From Tridacna crocea (lineage: Eukaryota > Mollusca > Bivalvia > Cardiida > Cardiidae): a stretch of DNA of 64,000 nucleotides. The DNA lies in the NCBI GenBank assembly GCA_943736015.1, contig OX031069.1, positions 23,255,235 to 23,319,234 of the forward strand, given 5' to 3'. A model generated the notes under the pieces. The model did no database searches. It was not told where the DNA came from and worked only from the letters and a program-made list of their open reading frames with translations. This document shows positions 20,001-35,000 of this stretch, piece by piece (position 1 is the first letter of the stretch; every line of letters begins with the position of its first letter). Position numbers and translations under genes: made by a program.

Positions 20001-23000
20001 TATATCTATAACTTTCAACAACAAAATGTTGTGCTTATTGACATTTTATTCAGTAATGATAAGAAATTAAAACAAATACTGGTCCAGAAAGTATAAACCT
20101 TTTTTATGAAAGGTAGATGTATCTGCTAGTGAAACAAAGAAAATACTGATGATAAGCAATTTCTCCTTTTCTTGTAATGTTTCCTAACATTTAAAATACA
20201 AATTAAATTAAGTAGGATTTCAGCAGTCTTTCGTCTTTTCCCAAAAAATCCCTTGTTTTCAATTCACAACTCCGTAAAAGAAGCCTTTTGAAAACATCAA
20301 TAGAAAAGGAGAAAATGCTGGTAACCAGCATTTTCTCCTTTTTCCCACAATGTTCTCTAATCTCCCAAAACAAATTTCAAATTTTGAGTCATGTTAAATT
20401 TTGTTGTCTGCAAATACTCAATTTGGATCAGAAAAGTTGGTTTTAACCCTTTACTCCATAGATACTCATTTTGACACATCAACAAAAGACAGCTTTTGAA
20501 AACATTGTGGGAAAAGGAGAAATTGCTCGTAACGAGCAATTTCTCCTTTTCTCAAAATGTTTTTCACTCAATCAGATAATTGTTTCCCCATTTGTCCATG
20601 TTTTTGACATCATATGTTTATTTGCTGCTGAATTGAAGGAGCCTAAAATTGGCATATGAGGTAAAGGGTTAAACCAAGCTTCAAAACTGAGATTTTCTTT
20701 CACTAAGAATAGCCATTTCAAAAGATGATGGAATGAAAATGGTTATTTTTCAACTCATAAAATGTCTAAACATCCAAGATACCTTTGATAACAGCTGCAC
20801 CTTTATCAGTTATCAAAGTTCTCTCCAGATCCAACACTTCTAAATTGGACAGACCACCTAAAAACCCCATTCCTACATCAGTGATCTTTGTGTTGCTCAG
20901 CAACAGTTTTCTTAGGCTGAAAATTAAACAGTATTATGTCTATTAACCCGTTACCACACAATCCCTACTTTTGACGACCCTGAGAAAGAAGCCTGTAACC
21001 AGCATTTTCTCCATTTCCCACCATGTTTTCTACCCTTCCCAAACCAAATTTCAATTTTTCAGTCACCTTTATTTTGTCGTCTGCAAATGCTTTCAATTTG
21101 GACCAGTCTAAAATTTTCTCGTGTGGTAAAGAGTAAACCCTTTGCCGTGCATTCTGAAGTTTAAATGACCCCGAGTATACAAGCCTTGTGGGAAAAGGAG
21201 AAAGTGCAGGATACCAGCATTTTCTCCTTTTCCACATTTTTTTATATCTTTCCAAACCAAATCCAATCCTTTCACCCTTTACCACATAATGCCTCCTTTT
21301 AACACCCCTGAGGTAAAAGCCTTTTGAGAACATTGTGGGAAAAGGAGAATGCTGGTAATTTTCTTCTTTAATCACAATGTTTCCTACCCTTCCCAAACCA
21401 AATTTTAATTCTTTAGTCATGTTCATTTTGTTAAAGCAAGTGTCTCCTTATGTAAACACATGCTACATATACATACATTTTAGCCATGCTCTGGCAAAAG
21501 GAGAGTCAAGGGAACTAGAGGTCCTGGATACAATCCCTACCCTGGGAGGTTATTTATTAAAGTTGCCACAGAGTCTGATACTGGTTAAGTGCATTTTCTT
21601 TCCTTTTCTACACTGCTTTCAAAATTCTTCTTCTTCTCAGGGCTGTAAAAAAGGATTGCCTTTTTTCAATCTTTATATTTTGACAGTCTTACCTTGCCAT
21701 TTGTCCAATATACTGCATGCTTTCATCTGTCACAAAAATATAGTTTGTTAGGTCTAATGTGTGCAGCTGAAAATCTGAAATAGTAAATTCATTTTACATG
21801 TATTTATATGACAGAAAAAAAGCTGTTTACTACACATTTAAATGTGATTAAAAATTGTCTTAATGAGCACTATGTTCTTCTTCTATAATTATTTCTGCAT
21901 ATTCACAAATAAACTCTTTACTCTAATCAGATGACAAACTTTTTCACCTGTTAAATTAAAAGCCTTCTTCGATCACAAATAGCATTCAATGCTCCTTGAA
22001 TGATTTGATTTGTCCCTGAAAGTTTACAAAACAATGTGAAAAAGGATGAAATGCTGGTTACAAGCAACTTTTTCTTTTCCTTGAATGTTTGCAAAAGCCT
22101 CTGTCTTAGGTTTGTTTAACTCATTACCACACGAGAAAATTTTGGACTGGTCCAAATTGAAAGCATTTGCAGACGATAAAATAAAGGTGACTGAAAAATT
22201 GAAATTTGCTCTGGGAAGCGTAGAAAACACTGTGGGCAAAGGAGAAAATGCTGGTTACCAGCATTTTCTCCTTTTCCTACACTGTTTTCAAAAGGCTTCT
22301 TTCTCAGGGGTGTCAAAAGTAGGGATTGTGTGGTAATAGGTTAAACACAGGATTGTATGAGGTTAAATTCTTATTAGCTGGTAGTTAGGTGACAGCTGAA
22401 ATTAAATTCTTATTGGCTAACTTCAGAGGTAGATAGGTGACAGCTGTGTAGGGTAGAGTGCCAGACTCTAACATCAAAGATTCTGTGTTTAAATCCTGTG
22501 ATGATGGGGGCCGAACTTTGGATCTACCCACATTACATTCATATAGGTTCACATTTCAAGGAAGTAACCATAGAAAATAATTAATATAAGTAATAAAATT
22601 GTGTTTAACAATCAACATAATACAAATACACCCAACCACAAAGCATTAATAGGTCCAGTACAACTCACTGGTAATGTTTTGATCAAGCAAGCGATCAAGC
22701 AAATGAATAAGAGCCGTTATGCTAGGAGCCCAAGTCAGGCTCATTTCACATTTCCAAACATACATATGATAAATCAATACTTTTAGTAAATAACCAAAGA
22801 TGCCATATGAACTTACTAGTTAAATTCTGAATCCCTGCATCTGTTGTTGTATGTCTTGATGGCAGACCCAAAGTATGCAACCTCAAACCTGAAAAAAAAA
22901 ATTACAAAAAAAAATTTGACTACATATGTGTTGTGGCTTATTCCTTTTTCTTGCATCTTTTTCATTTAATTGAATCTTAATTTCAATGTCTAACTCCTGT

Positions 23001-26000
23001 ACACTAAGCCCTGAACAGGTAGGCAGAGAATAGACTGACATAAATTGAACGAACTCCTATCATCAATAATTTTTTTAAGTTTAGTTTAAACATGTTCTAC
23101 TGTCTAATATAATAAAGATAATTCATTTAGCATAATGCACATGGGATGGACAAACAGACATAGAAAAAATTACAATTTCTTTACAACTCTACTCGAGCAA
23201 GTTTGATGCATTTTGATCTGGCAGTATTAACATTTTGAACAGCCAAGATCTAAGATCAGAAAGCATACTTCAGTGCCATCTGACCATGATCATCATACTT
23301 CGCATTATCACCTATAATTGATTGCTATAAGCATTGTGTAGGGTAAGCAATAAGTTTCGTCTTTACCAAAGGAAGATGTTTTCAACAGCCTTCTTTCTTG
23401 AGCCTGTAAAACAGAAAATCTTTTTATAAAGGCTTAACCCATTACCACACAATCCTGACTTTCAATGCTCCTGAGAAGGAAGCCTTTTGAAAACACTGTG
23501 GGAAAAGGAGAAAATGCTGGTAACCAGCATTTTCTCCTTTTCCCACAGTGTTTTCTACCCTTCCCAGACCAAATTTCAATTTTTCAGTCAACTATATTTT
23601 GTTGTCTGCAAATGTTTTCAATTTGGACCAGTCTAAAATTTTCGCGTGTGGTAAAGAGTTGAAGTAAATTTTACATGTTTTTGTTCAGCATACCTTGCAA
23701 TTGCTGTAGGGCAGTGTCACCATTAATTCTTTCCGTGTTGGCAATGTTTAAAGAGACCAAGGATGGACAGTTGACTAAACAGAAAAGCGATTCAGGTAAA
23801 ATCCTTGTTCTTGCAACACTGAGGGATTCCAAACTTGGCAGTTGATCGATTCCTAGTAAGCTTTCAACCTGCAAATAATGATAACTAGAGCTGTCATTAA
23901 ATATGACTTAATACCCACACCAGTGCTTTGACAGAAACAGGCAATTGCTAGCATTTTGTACACAGATGAACACACACACAGACAGACAGGCTGATTCCAG
24001 TATACCTCAGAAAACATTCATTTTGTGGGGGTATAATAAAGTATGATGTTACCAATATTTGAGCCCTGCTCTGTGGAAAGGGAGCTTAATGCATCTGCAA
24101 CAAGAATCAACCAAGGTAAGCCTGTGCAGTTCATCTACCGTATGATTGAGGCCATTATCAAAAAAGTGGCTGTTACAGATCCATAATTATGTGATGGCTT
24201 GCTTGGTATCACAGAGATGCAATAAGCCCCCTTTTGCCAGATTATGGCTCAATTATTATTGCCGGTCTCTTAACCCATTACCACACAATCCCTACTTTTG
24301 ACACCCCTGAGAAAGAAGCCTTTAGAAAACATTGTGGGAAAAGGAGAAAATGCTGGTAACCAGCATTTTCTCCTTTTCCCACAATGTTTTCTACCCTTCA
24401 CAAAAACAAATTTCAAATTTTCAGTCACTTTTATTCTGTCGTCTGCAAATGCTTTCAATTTGGACCAGTCAAAAGTTTTGTCGTTTGGTAATGGGTTAAG
24501 CGTTGTCTTTCTTTGAAAATCCTTGTGCAAATTCGGTAAGAAAATTAACAAGTCTTGCGAGGAAGCCCAATATTTATCATGAAGACAGACATGGTGCCAG
24601 CAACATAGACGTAACATTTACATACCCATAACCAGCACTTTCTCTTTTTTCCTACAGTGTTTTCAACAGTTTTCTACTTCGGGCCATTAAAAGTTGGGAC
24701 TGTGTGGTAAAACTTTAAAACTATATTTACTACAGAAGATTAATGACTATCTTCAGAAGGTGCACAGTTAATGCAAGAAGAAAACAAGCAATTTTGTTGA
24801 AATGATGTCCGCAGCCAAAAAAAACCTTTTCAAAAAATTGTGCAACTGTGTAACTCAAAATCTCTCCCAGTCAGCCATCATGCATTGAATAAAAAAAAAA
24901 AGGGACATGGGGGAATAGATTATTGTACACACAAGTATAAAGTTTCATGAAACTCTATCCAATGGTATTAGAGATATTGTCCTGGATGGACACATGGACT
25001 GAGGACAGACAACTATAAAACTATATCCCTCCATTATTGAGCGGGAAAAACAATCAAAAGAAATACCTGAGTATCTTCTAAAGAGAGCTGCCTCAACTGT
25101 CGAGCACCAGATTGTAAATGTGATATGATGGCATGTGTTACACCAGTTCTGTTCAGGTTCAGATGTGTAATATGTTGAGGATTTGAAGATAAATAATCGA
25201 TCACTCCAGGATCACTAAAACCTGTTTGTTCCAGATTTAATATCACCAAATTGGGTAAACCTGAAAGACAAATTTATTTACTCTCCCAGAACCTCTCAAA
25301 ACTATAGTTCCTTTTGCAGCTAAAATTAGACTGCACAAAACATGAATCTGATCTTTGATCTGCACTGTCAGGTTGGCTAGATATTCTAGACAAAGTCTGG
25401 ATATTGTATTAGTTAGGGCCTTCTTTCAAGGTTTAAAGTGACTGTCAAGTTTACCTGGCACTCTAAGAGTTAACTTACAAGCCACACACCTGACACTAAT
25501 TGATTAAAGTCTTAACCCTTTGCCAAACAATCCCTGGTTTTTACGGGTCTGGAATAGTAGCCTTTTGAAAACATTGCGGGAAAAGGAGAAAATGCTGGTA
25601 ACCAGCATTTTATCCTTTTCCCACAATGTTTTCTACCCTATCTTAGACAGAAATAATCTTTTCAGCAAGAGTTTGAATTGTCATCTGCAAATGCTTTCAA
25701 TTTGGTCTAGTCCAAAAGTTTGTCGTTTGGGAAAGGGTTAAATGAATTAACTTGGCCCCTTCCTATGGCTCTAAATACAGTCCACCGAAACTTACAAAGA
25801 TTTTCATTGTATGAGCTTGACTGCACAAGCTATCTGTATAGATCAAAGATCAGACTGAAAATTTTATGCAGTTTGATCTTGGTTTATGCTATCCACAATT
25901 GTCACTGTTTTCGTCTATGGTGCCAAAGGGTTAATAACTGGCCACACCTTTACATGCATATGGTTTTTACTTCATAGTTTGGCCTGACATTTCCGATCTT

Positions 26001-29000
26001 TGAATGACCCTAAAAAAGAAGACTTTTAAAAGCTTTGTTGAAAACATAAGCTGACAACATGATACTAATATCAAGCTTTTATACACAGAGTTTAATTCTT
26101 AACCAAACAATATAATCTTAGTCAAGTCTAAGTTGAAAGCATTTGTAGATGTAACTAATGTACACATAATAAATCTAGCCTGAAAAGGCAGAAAACAATA
26201 TGGGTAACATAAAAATTGCTGGTCACCAGCATTTTTTTTTCAAAAGCCCTGTACCTCAGGGTCGTTAAAAGTTGGGACTGTGTGGTAAAGAGTTAACTCA
26301 TTACCACACAGCAAAATTTTAGACTGATCCAAATTGAAAGCATTTGCAGACGACAAAATAAAAGTGACTGAAAATTAGAAATTTGTTCTGGGAAGGGTAG
26401 AAAACGCTGTGGGAAAAGGAGAAAATGCTGGTTACCAGCATTTTCTCCTTTTCCCACAGTGTTTTCAAAAGGCGTCTTTCTCAGGGGCGTCAAAAGTAGG
26501 GATTGTGTGGTAATGGGTTAAGCAAGTCCAGATTCAAACTTGCAGTCACTGTATTACAAGGCAAGGCCCGTGTCTGAAAAGACTGAGCTACCCCGATTCA
26601 TATCAAAGACAATGGAATTGAAAAGGGTAAAAAAGACCAGGTTCAACCCTTTCCCACACATTCCTCAGTTTTGACAACCAGGCTTTTTGAAAAAATTGTT
26701 GAAAAAGGAGACAATGCCTGTAACCAGTATTTTCTTCTTTCTTGTAATGCAACAAACTATATATTTGAAAACATTGTATGAAAAGGAGAAAGGTTTGGCT
26801 TCAAATTTGTTGCAGGAAGAAGATAAGCTAATTTTCTACCATCCTGAAGTTTTTTTAACAAGTTCATCCTCAAAAAGTTTGCAGATGACAAATTAAAAGT
26901 GGCCCAACCATAAAATTTCTTTTTCAAAGGGCAGGAAGGATAATGTGAAAGGAATAAAAATATGGCGACCAGCATTTTCTCCTTTTCAAGATCTTCTTCC
27001 TTAGCATCATGAAAACACATAATCACTTATTACAGAATGGATGGATCATACATACCAGATAATACAGTTGAACACCTGTTGGTAAGCTGCCTACATCCAC
27101 TTAGATTTAGCTGTTTTAGTTTCTTTAGAGCTATAAAAATGACATATACATATACTAAATGAAGAAAGATCACACAATGCCGACTTTTAATGACCTTGAG
27201 ATAGAGGACTTTGAACACATTGTGGGGAAAGGAGAAAATGCTGGTAACCAGCATTTTCTCCTTTGACTAAAAATGTTTTCTTCTCTATCAATTACTATTT
27301 CTAAATTTTAGCTATATCTGATTTTGCCTCTGCATATGCTTTGGGTTAGGACAGGTCTAAAATGATGTCACATGTTAAAGGATTACACTCAAGAATAAAG
27401 AGAATAATTATTTGATTAAATATCTGGTTTATTGCTAAAAATAACAATTTTTTACAAAGGGCCACTGTAAAGAAATTTGGCCATTTGTCAAAAAACTGTT
27501 GTCTAGTAATAAACCAAATGTATGAATTTAAAAAAATAAACACTTTTCACAGTAGCATATAATATGTTTTACTTGATGTTTCTTTTCCTTTTGGTTATTT
27601 CATTATGACAACATGAAATCATGCATGTGACAAAGGCCATATCAACATGAATACAAAGGTTGATTTTTATAAGAGATTCATTTTGCTGGCTCATTCTTTT
27701 TAATTCTTTACCAAAGAACAAAATTATAGACTGGTCCAAATTGAAAGCATCAGCAGATGACAAAATAATTGTGATAGAAAAATTGAAATTTGGTTTGGGA
27801 AGGGTAAAAAACATTGAGCGAAAATGAGAAAATGGTGCTCACAATGTTTTCAAAAGGCTTCTTTCTCAGGGTCATTTAAAGTTGGGATTATGTGTAATGG
27901 TTTACTTCAGTACTATTTGCAGCAATTTCTCCTTTTCCCACAGTGTTTTCTAACCTATTGGAAAACTTTCTGCCTTTCTCATCAAAATCAAAATTGTCAT
28001 CTGCAAACATTTTGAGTTTGGGACAGTCCAAAATTTGTCATTTGGGAAAGGGTTAAATAGTGTTTGTTGATAAAAGAGTTACATTTAGCAATAACCCAAG
28101 GAATTTTACTTAACCCTTTACCACAAAAAAAATTTTTGGACCAGTCCAAATTGAAAGCATTTGCAGATGGCAGTTTGAATGATGCTCATATCAAATGAGT
28201 TTTCTTTGATTTGGGTAGTAATCATTGTGGGAAAAGAAGAAAATGCTGGTAACCAGCATTTTCTCCTTTTCTCACATTTTTTTTCAAAAGCTTTCTCTTT
28301 CGGGGACATTAAAAGTTGTCATTGTGTGGTAAGGATAAAACTGGATGAAAAAAAAAATAAAAAAACAAGAGGGCCATGATGGCCCTGTATCGCTCCACTG
28401 GCTAATTCGTAAAAACACTACAAGCCAAACATTACATTATTTAGCCAACTGGTTTCAAACTTGAGGGCATACAATTTTTTTCCATAAAAACCAACAAAAA
28501 AGTTGTGACCCCTGGGCAAATCCAGTTTTGACCACAAAGATATAATTACTTGAATCCTGGTGGAGGTCTACAAGATAAAGCCCCATACCAAATATTACAG
28601 GTCTAGAATGTGTGGTTATAAACAAGAAGATTTTCAAAGTTTTCTCAATAAAAGGCCCTGTAAAACATAAAATCCATGAGACAAGGCTAAATAGTGGTCC
28701 TAGTCTTTATTATGGTTAGTAACAAGATGACTTAGAAAGTCTTCATCACAAAAGCCCATGTAAAACTTGTGACCCCTGGTGTGGGGACAAACTTGACCCT
28801 AAGGCTATAATTTGGGCCCTCCTGGTAGAGGCCCACTAGATAAAGCTACATGCAAAATTTGGTAGCCCTAGGCCTTATAGCTAGGTACAAGTAGATTTTT
28901 AAAAAATTCCCAATATGAGCCCATGTAAAACTTGTGACCCCCAGAACAGGGCCAAATTTGACCCCTGGGCTACAATTTGGGCACCTTTGGTAGACAACCA

Positions 29001-32000
29001 CTTGATAAAGCTAGATGCAAAATTGAGTAGCCCTAGGCCTTATGGCTTGGTACAAAAAGATTTTTAAAGTTTTCACTATATAAGCCCATATAAAACTTGT
29101 GACCCCGGGGCCGGGCCAAATTTGACCTCTGCGCTATCATTTGGGCACTCTGGGTAGAGGTCTTCTAGATAAAGCTATATGCCAAATTTGGTAGCCCTAG
29201 GCCCTATGGCTAGGTACCAGAAGGATTTTAAAGTTTTCCCTATATAAGCCCATATAAAACTTGTGACCCCCGGGGTGGGGCCAATTTTGACCCCAGGGCT
29301 AATATTTGAAGGAACTTGGTAGAGGTCCACTAGATAAAGCTACATGCCAAATTTGGTAGCCCTAGGCCTTATGGTTTCAGAGAAGAAGATTTTTAAAAAT
29401 TTTCAATATTTTTCAGTTTTGTTGCCATGGCAACCATAGTTTTTGAAGGAATAAAATTCTTTCAAGGAATTCTAAAGAGGACCATGGCAGGATCATTTCT
29501 GTGAAGTTTCATCAAAATTGGATGGGTAGTTTCAGAGAAGAAGATGTTTGAAATAAAAGTTAACGCACGCACGGACGGACGGACGCACGCACGCACGCAC
29601 GCACGCACAGACGGACGGACGGACGCACGACGGACACCGGGCCATGACATAAGCCCGCTGGCCTTCGGCCAGTGGAGCTAAAAACCATATAAGCTCTATC
29701 CTATCAAACACTGCAATTCAAAGACTGTTTGTTGCCAAAAGATCTCACAAAATATCAAACACTGTACATCCAAAATAGTTCTTAACTTGGATAACTACTT
29801 ACGCCTTTCCCAAAAAAGCCCTGGTTTTTACGTGTCTGCTGTAAAAGTCTTTTGAAAACACGGTGGGAAAAAGAGAAATTGCTCATAACGGGCAATTTCT
29901 CCTTTTCCAGCAGTGTTTTCTACCCTTTTTGAGAACTTTCTGCCATTTTCTTAAAATCTAAAATTGTTGTCTGCAAACTCTTTCAGTTTGGAAGAGTCCA
30001 AAATTTGTCGTTTGGGAAAGGGTTAAACCATTTTTACCTGATATACACTGAAAACCAGCATCTGTGATAAGAGTACAGGCAGCCAGACTTAAATGTGATA
30101 AGTTTTTGTGTAGTCTGTAAATAGAGTATCGGAAAATATAACTATCAACATTTTAATCCTTTACCATACAATAATGACTTTTGACAACCATGAGATAGAA
30201 GCCTTTTGAAAACATTGAGGAAAAATGAGAAAATGCTGGTTACCAGCATTTTCTCCTTTTCCCACAATGTTTTCTACCCCTTCCAATCAAGTTTCGATTT
30301 CTCAGTCACACTGATTTTTTGTCTGCAAATGCTTTGAATTTACACCAGTCTAAAATTTTGTCGCTTGGTAAAGAGTTAATAAAAGACAAGATTTCAAAAT
30401 GGACAAAAATAAAAGCGATTGCATATAACAAATAAAATTTGGCTTAAATTAATGGATATGTCAGTAAGAAGGTAGAAAACATTGTGGGAAACCCAGCATT
30501 TTCTTCTCTAACAAGAATTTTTTCAAGCCAGGTTGGTACAACAAGTGGAAATGTCTGATCTTTATACACAGTGTCTCCAAAACCAACTAAAGGTGTGCTA
30601 TGAGCTTTAAGTGTCAAATATTGCTTCCTAAAAAACTTAATATTTATATTTATTTCTTAATATTCATATTTACTCTTAATTTCTAAAATTGGTTTCATCA
30701 GAAACATTCAGGGTACGTCTGACTTTGGTATATACATGTAGGTGTTATCCTATTACATGCATGGTTGTTCCGCTACAGGTAACTCAGTCTATTCTAATTA
30801 CATCTGAATGTGATGTCATTGTACTGAATATCAAGTACTGATTTGAACACAAATCCTAGTAATGGAAACATGCAAGTGATCATATGAAATTCCCACAAGT
30901 TTTTGGGCAACTACGGCTCAAAATCATAAAGTATATTCAAAGGCTACCCAGCCTGTTAACTTATACTGAACAACAAAATTTTAGACTCAACCAAAGTAGA
31001 AGCATTTGCAGATGACAAATTAAATGAAGCTCAACAGATGACTTTTCTCTATGAAATAGTCACCAGCATTTTCTCATTTTTTCCACATTTTCAAAAGGAT
31101 TCCACATCAGGGTCGATAAAACAGGGGACTGTTTGGTAGAGTGTTAAAGCCGCAGAAAAATACAGTACCACAGAAAAAATAGTTTTCCTTTTTATTGTCT
31201 ACCACGATAAAATCTTTTTTCAAGTTTAGTGAGAGAGCAAAAAATCTGAGAGGCTCCCTCTAAGAATTTCATACAAATTACCAGTACAAATATTCCTATT
31301 GATAAAACCAACTTACCTTACAGCATGCAATAGTTCGTTGGTTGTATAAGGGTATGTGTCTAAAATAAGTTGCCTTAAGTAACTGTAAACAGAAACACAA
31401 TCTTATTTTACATTTACTCCATCTCTTTAAAAGTAAACTTCTTACTATCAAAATATTGTCAGCAGCAATTGCTACTTGTCCCGTAATAATTTCCATGTAA
31501 TTCAGAAAAAACTAGAGCTGTCACTGAATGTGACTTAATACCCCCGCCAGCACTTTGACAGAAACAGGCAATTGCTAGTATTTGTACACAGACGGGCACA
31601 TGGACGGACACACAGACAGGCTGATCCCAGTATACCCCCGAAAACATTTGTTCTGCAGAGGTATAAATATGGCATTTGTTTCTATTGGAAATTTCTTTCT
31701 TTCTATCCTTTGAAGTAATGGAACTACTGGTTGAAATAAATATCATCAAGTGCATGACATACATTTGTACTTTTATGATCCAGAATACCTGACGAAGACA
31801 GGGATACATACGCTGTCTCTTGGCTTTACGACAACAAATTTTACTTTGTACGACGATTTGTTGGATTGATTTGAAATTTAAATACTTATCAGATAACTAA
31901 ATTTAGATTTGTCAAATCCAAAGCATTTGGAGACGACAAATTAACCCATTACCACACAATCCCTACTTTTGACAACCCTGAGAAAGAAGCCTTTAGAAAA

Positions 32001-35000
32001 CATTGTGGGAAAAGGAGAAAATGCTGGTCACCAGCATTTTCTCCTTTTCCCACAATGTTTTCTACCTTTCACAAAACAATTTTCAAATTTTCTGTCAATT
32101 TAATTTTGTCGTCTGCAAATGCTTTCGATTCTGACAAACCTAAAATACTGTCGTTTGGTAATGAGTTAAATATGGGGCAACTGGTTGTGGGTTGAAAACA
32201 TTGTAGGAAAAGGATAAAGGATAAATTGCTTTCCATCCGTCCAAAGGCAAATCCTATGATTTGAATACAAATGAATATGTCATCTGCAAAATGCTTTCAA
32301 TTTGGCCAATGCTGAAATTCTGTTGAGTGGTAAAGAGTTACACCTTACCACAGAATGAAAGGACTAAGCGTTTTTGGTTTCAGCAGCTTCTCTTTAATCA
32401 GATAATTCAGAATAATCTGTGCCATTTCTTCGGAAATCCCAGCCAGTGATTGAAGTTGATTTCTTGGATCATTCAGTCGATGTGCAATATGTTTTAAACA
32501 ATTTGAAACAAGTTTTGGTACAGAGTTTGATAGTTGTGGCAGGTGTTGAGGTCCAACAGTGTTGTCCCTATAAGGATGGGCTTGTCTTGCCTCTGCTCTC
32601 TGCACTGGAAAAGTAGTAGAATAACGAAATGAAAAACAATTCTTTGAATTTGATCACTCATAACGATACTCTGATTAAATATCTAAACAGTTGCAGGCAT
32701 TAAAACTAAACAGTCCCCTCCACACACATATTGCTTGCCTTTTTACCGAATCAAGACAAGTTAACCATACACCACACAATAAACTTTTGAACTTGTCCAA
32801 ATTGAGAGCATTTGCAGGTGACAAATGTGGTTCAAATGATTGAATTTGTTTAGGATAGGTCAGAATTGGTGAAAAAAAAACTTGCCTGTAGCCAGGGTTT
32901 TCTCCCTTTATCTCAGTTTGTTTTCAAAGTCTTTTCTAACAAGGTCCTTAAAATATGGGACTGTGTGGTAAACAAATGACCCAATAAGGCACAATCCCTA
33001 CTTTTGACGACCCTGAGAAAGAAGCCTTTAGAAAATATTGTCGGAAAAGGAGAAAATGCTGGTAACCAACATTTTCTCCTTTTCCCCCCACAATGTTTTC
33101 TACCCTTCACAAAATAAATTTCAAAATTTCAGTCACTTCTATTTTGTCAACTGCAAATGCTTTCAATTTGGACCAGTAAAAGATTTTGTTGTTTACTAAA
33201 GAGTTAAGTGGCCATCTCTCCTTTAACAGCCACCTAATCAACATGAAAATTGTAAGTGCACAATCTTAATATATTGCGTGAAGTCATCTATTAAAACACA
33301 AACCAAATTGGTTTTAAACTACAGTAGAACACAACAAAAACTTCCATCTACTGATGGGGCAGTATTTTCACTCTTAAACTCCTTGCCAGAGGACAAAACT
33401 TACGACTAGTCCAAATTGAAACCATTTGTAGATGACAAATTATGTGATTAAACTATAGAATTTGAGAGACTAGAAAAGCACTGGGAACAGGAGAAAATGC
33501 TTGCTTACTCATTACCAAACAACAAAATTTTGGGTTTGTCCAAATCAAAAGCTTTTGCAGACAACAAAATAAAAGTGACTGAAAATTTGAAATTTGTTTT
33601 GTGAAGGGGAGAAAACATTGTGGGAAAAGGAGAAAATGCTGGTAACCAGCATTTTCTCCTTTTCCCACAATGTTTCCTAAAGGCTTTTTTCTCAGGGGTG
33701 TCAAAAGTAGGGATTGTGGGTTAATGGGTTAACAGCATATTCTCTTTTCCAGCCATGTCTTAACCCTTTCCTAAAGGACAAACTTTTGGACTAGACCAAA
33801 TTGACAGCATTTGCAGACGACAATTCAACTCTTGATGAAAAGATGATTACTGTCTATGATAGGGTAGAAAACATTGTGGGAAAAGGAGAGAAAGCCGGTT
33901 ACCAGCATTTTCTCCTTTTCCCACAATGTTTTCAAAAGCTACTTTTCCAGACCCGTAAAAACCAGGGATTGTTTGGAGCTAAAGAGTTACATTCTTGGAC
34001 TTCTCAGAGTTGTTAAAATGCATGATTTTTTTGGTTAAAAGTTAAGAGAAAGATCAAGTAACTACTAACATGCTCTTTCTCTTGCCTGTCTGAGACCTTC
34101 GGCTTCTTCTGGGGCATCCATGTGGTTTTCTGCTGCAGACACAAGCCTCTGACCCACCCCACCAAACACGGGTTGATGTCCTGGACCAACCTGCATACCA
34201 AACATGTCAGGGATTTGATCTAGAACAGACAAGTAAGATGAAGTAAACAACTTAAAATAATTTATGAAATAATGAAGTTAAAAATAATGGTAGTGTGAAA
34301 ATAGTCAATATATAGACAGCATTAATTTTTGTTTGATTCCTTTATAAAAGCATAAGCCAATATCTTTTAAATTGTGTATTATTTGTTCCCATATGGAATA
34401 TTAAGCCAAATCATCTTAAAGTAAACAAGTTATTGGGCTTATTCACTTGACATCTTTCTGCACCAAACCTATTAAAAGCAGCTCAACTTGTACGAGCAAA
34501 TTCAGACTTCACCCAAACTTGACACCTATGGTACTAGATAAATGAAATGAATATTTCAAATAAATAAATTTGATACAAACTTTGCAATAACATTTTTTTC
34601 TAATTAACTGTCTAGTCTATTTTTGTCAAAAGATCATGTGTAGCAGATGTAAGATAAAATAGTATAGAACCAATCTGATCTTAACCCTTTACCACACAAT
34701 GCCGACTTTTGACGCTCCTGAAAAAGAAGCCTTTTGAAAACATTGTGGGAAAAGGAGAAAATGCTGGTAACCAGCATTTTCTCCTTTTCCCAAAATGTTT
34801 TTTACTCTATTGGAAAAAAATTACACCATTTGAACCATACTGAAATTGTCGTCTGCAAATGCTTTCAATTTAAACCAGTCTTAAAATTTTGTCGTCTGGT
34901 AAAGGGTTAACTCTTTACCACACAATCCCTACTTTTAACGACCCCGAGATAGAAGCCTTTTGAAAACATTGTGGGAAAAGGAGAAAATGCTGGTAACCAG

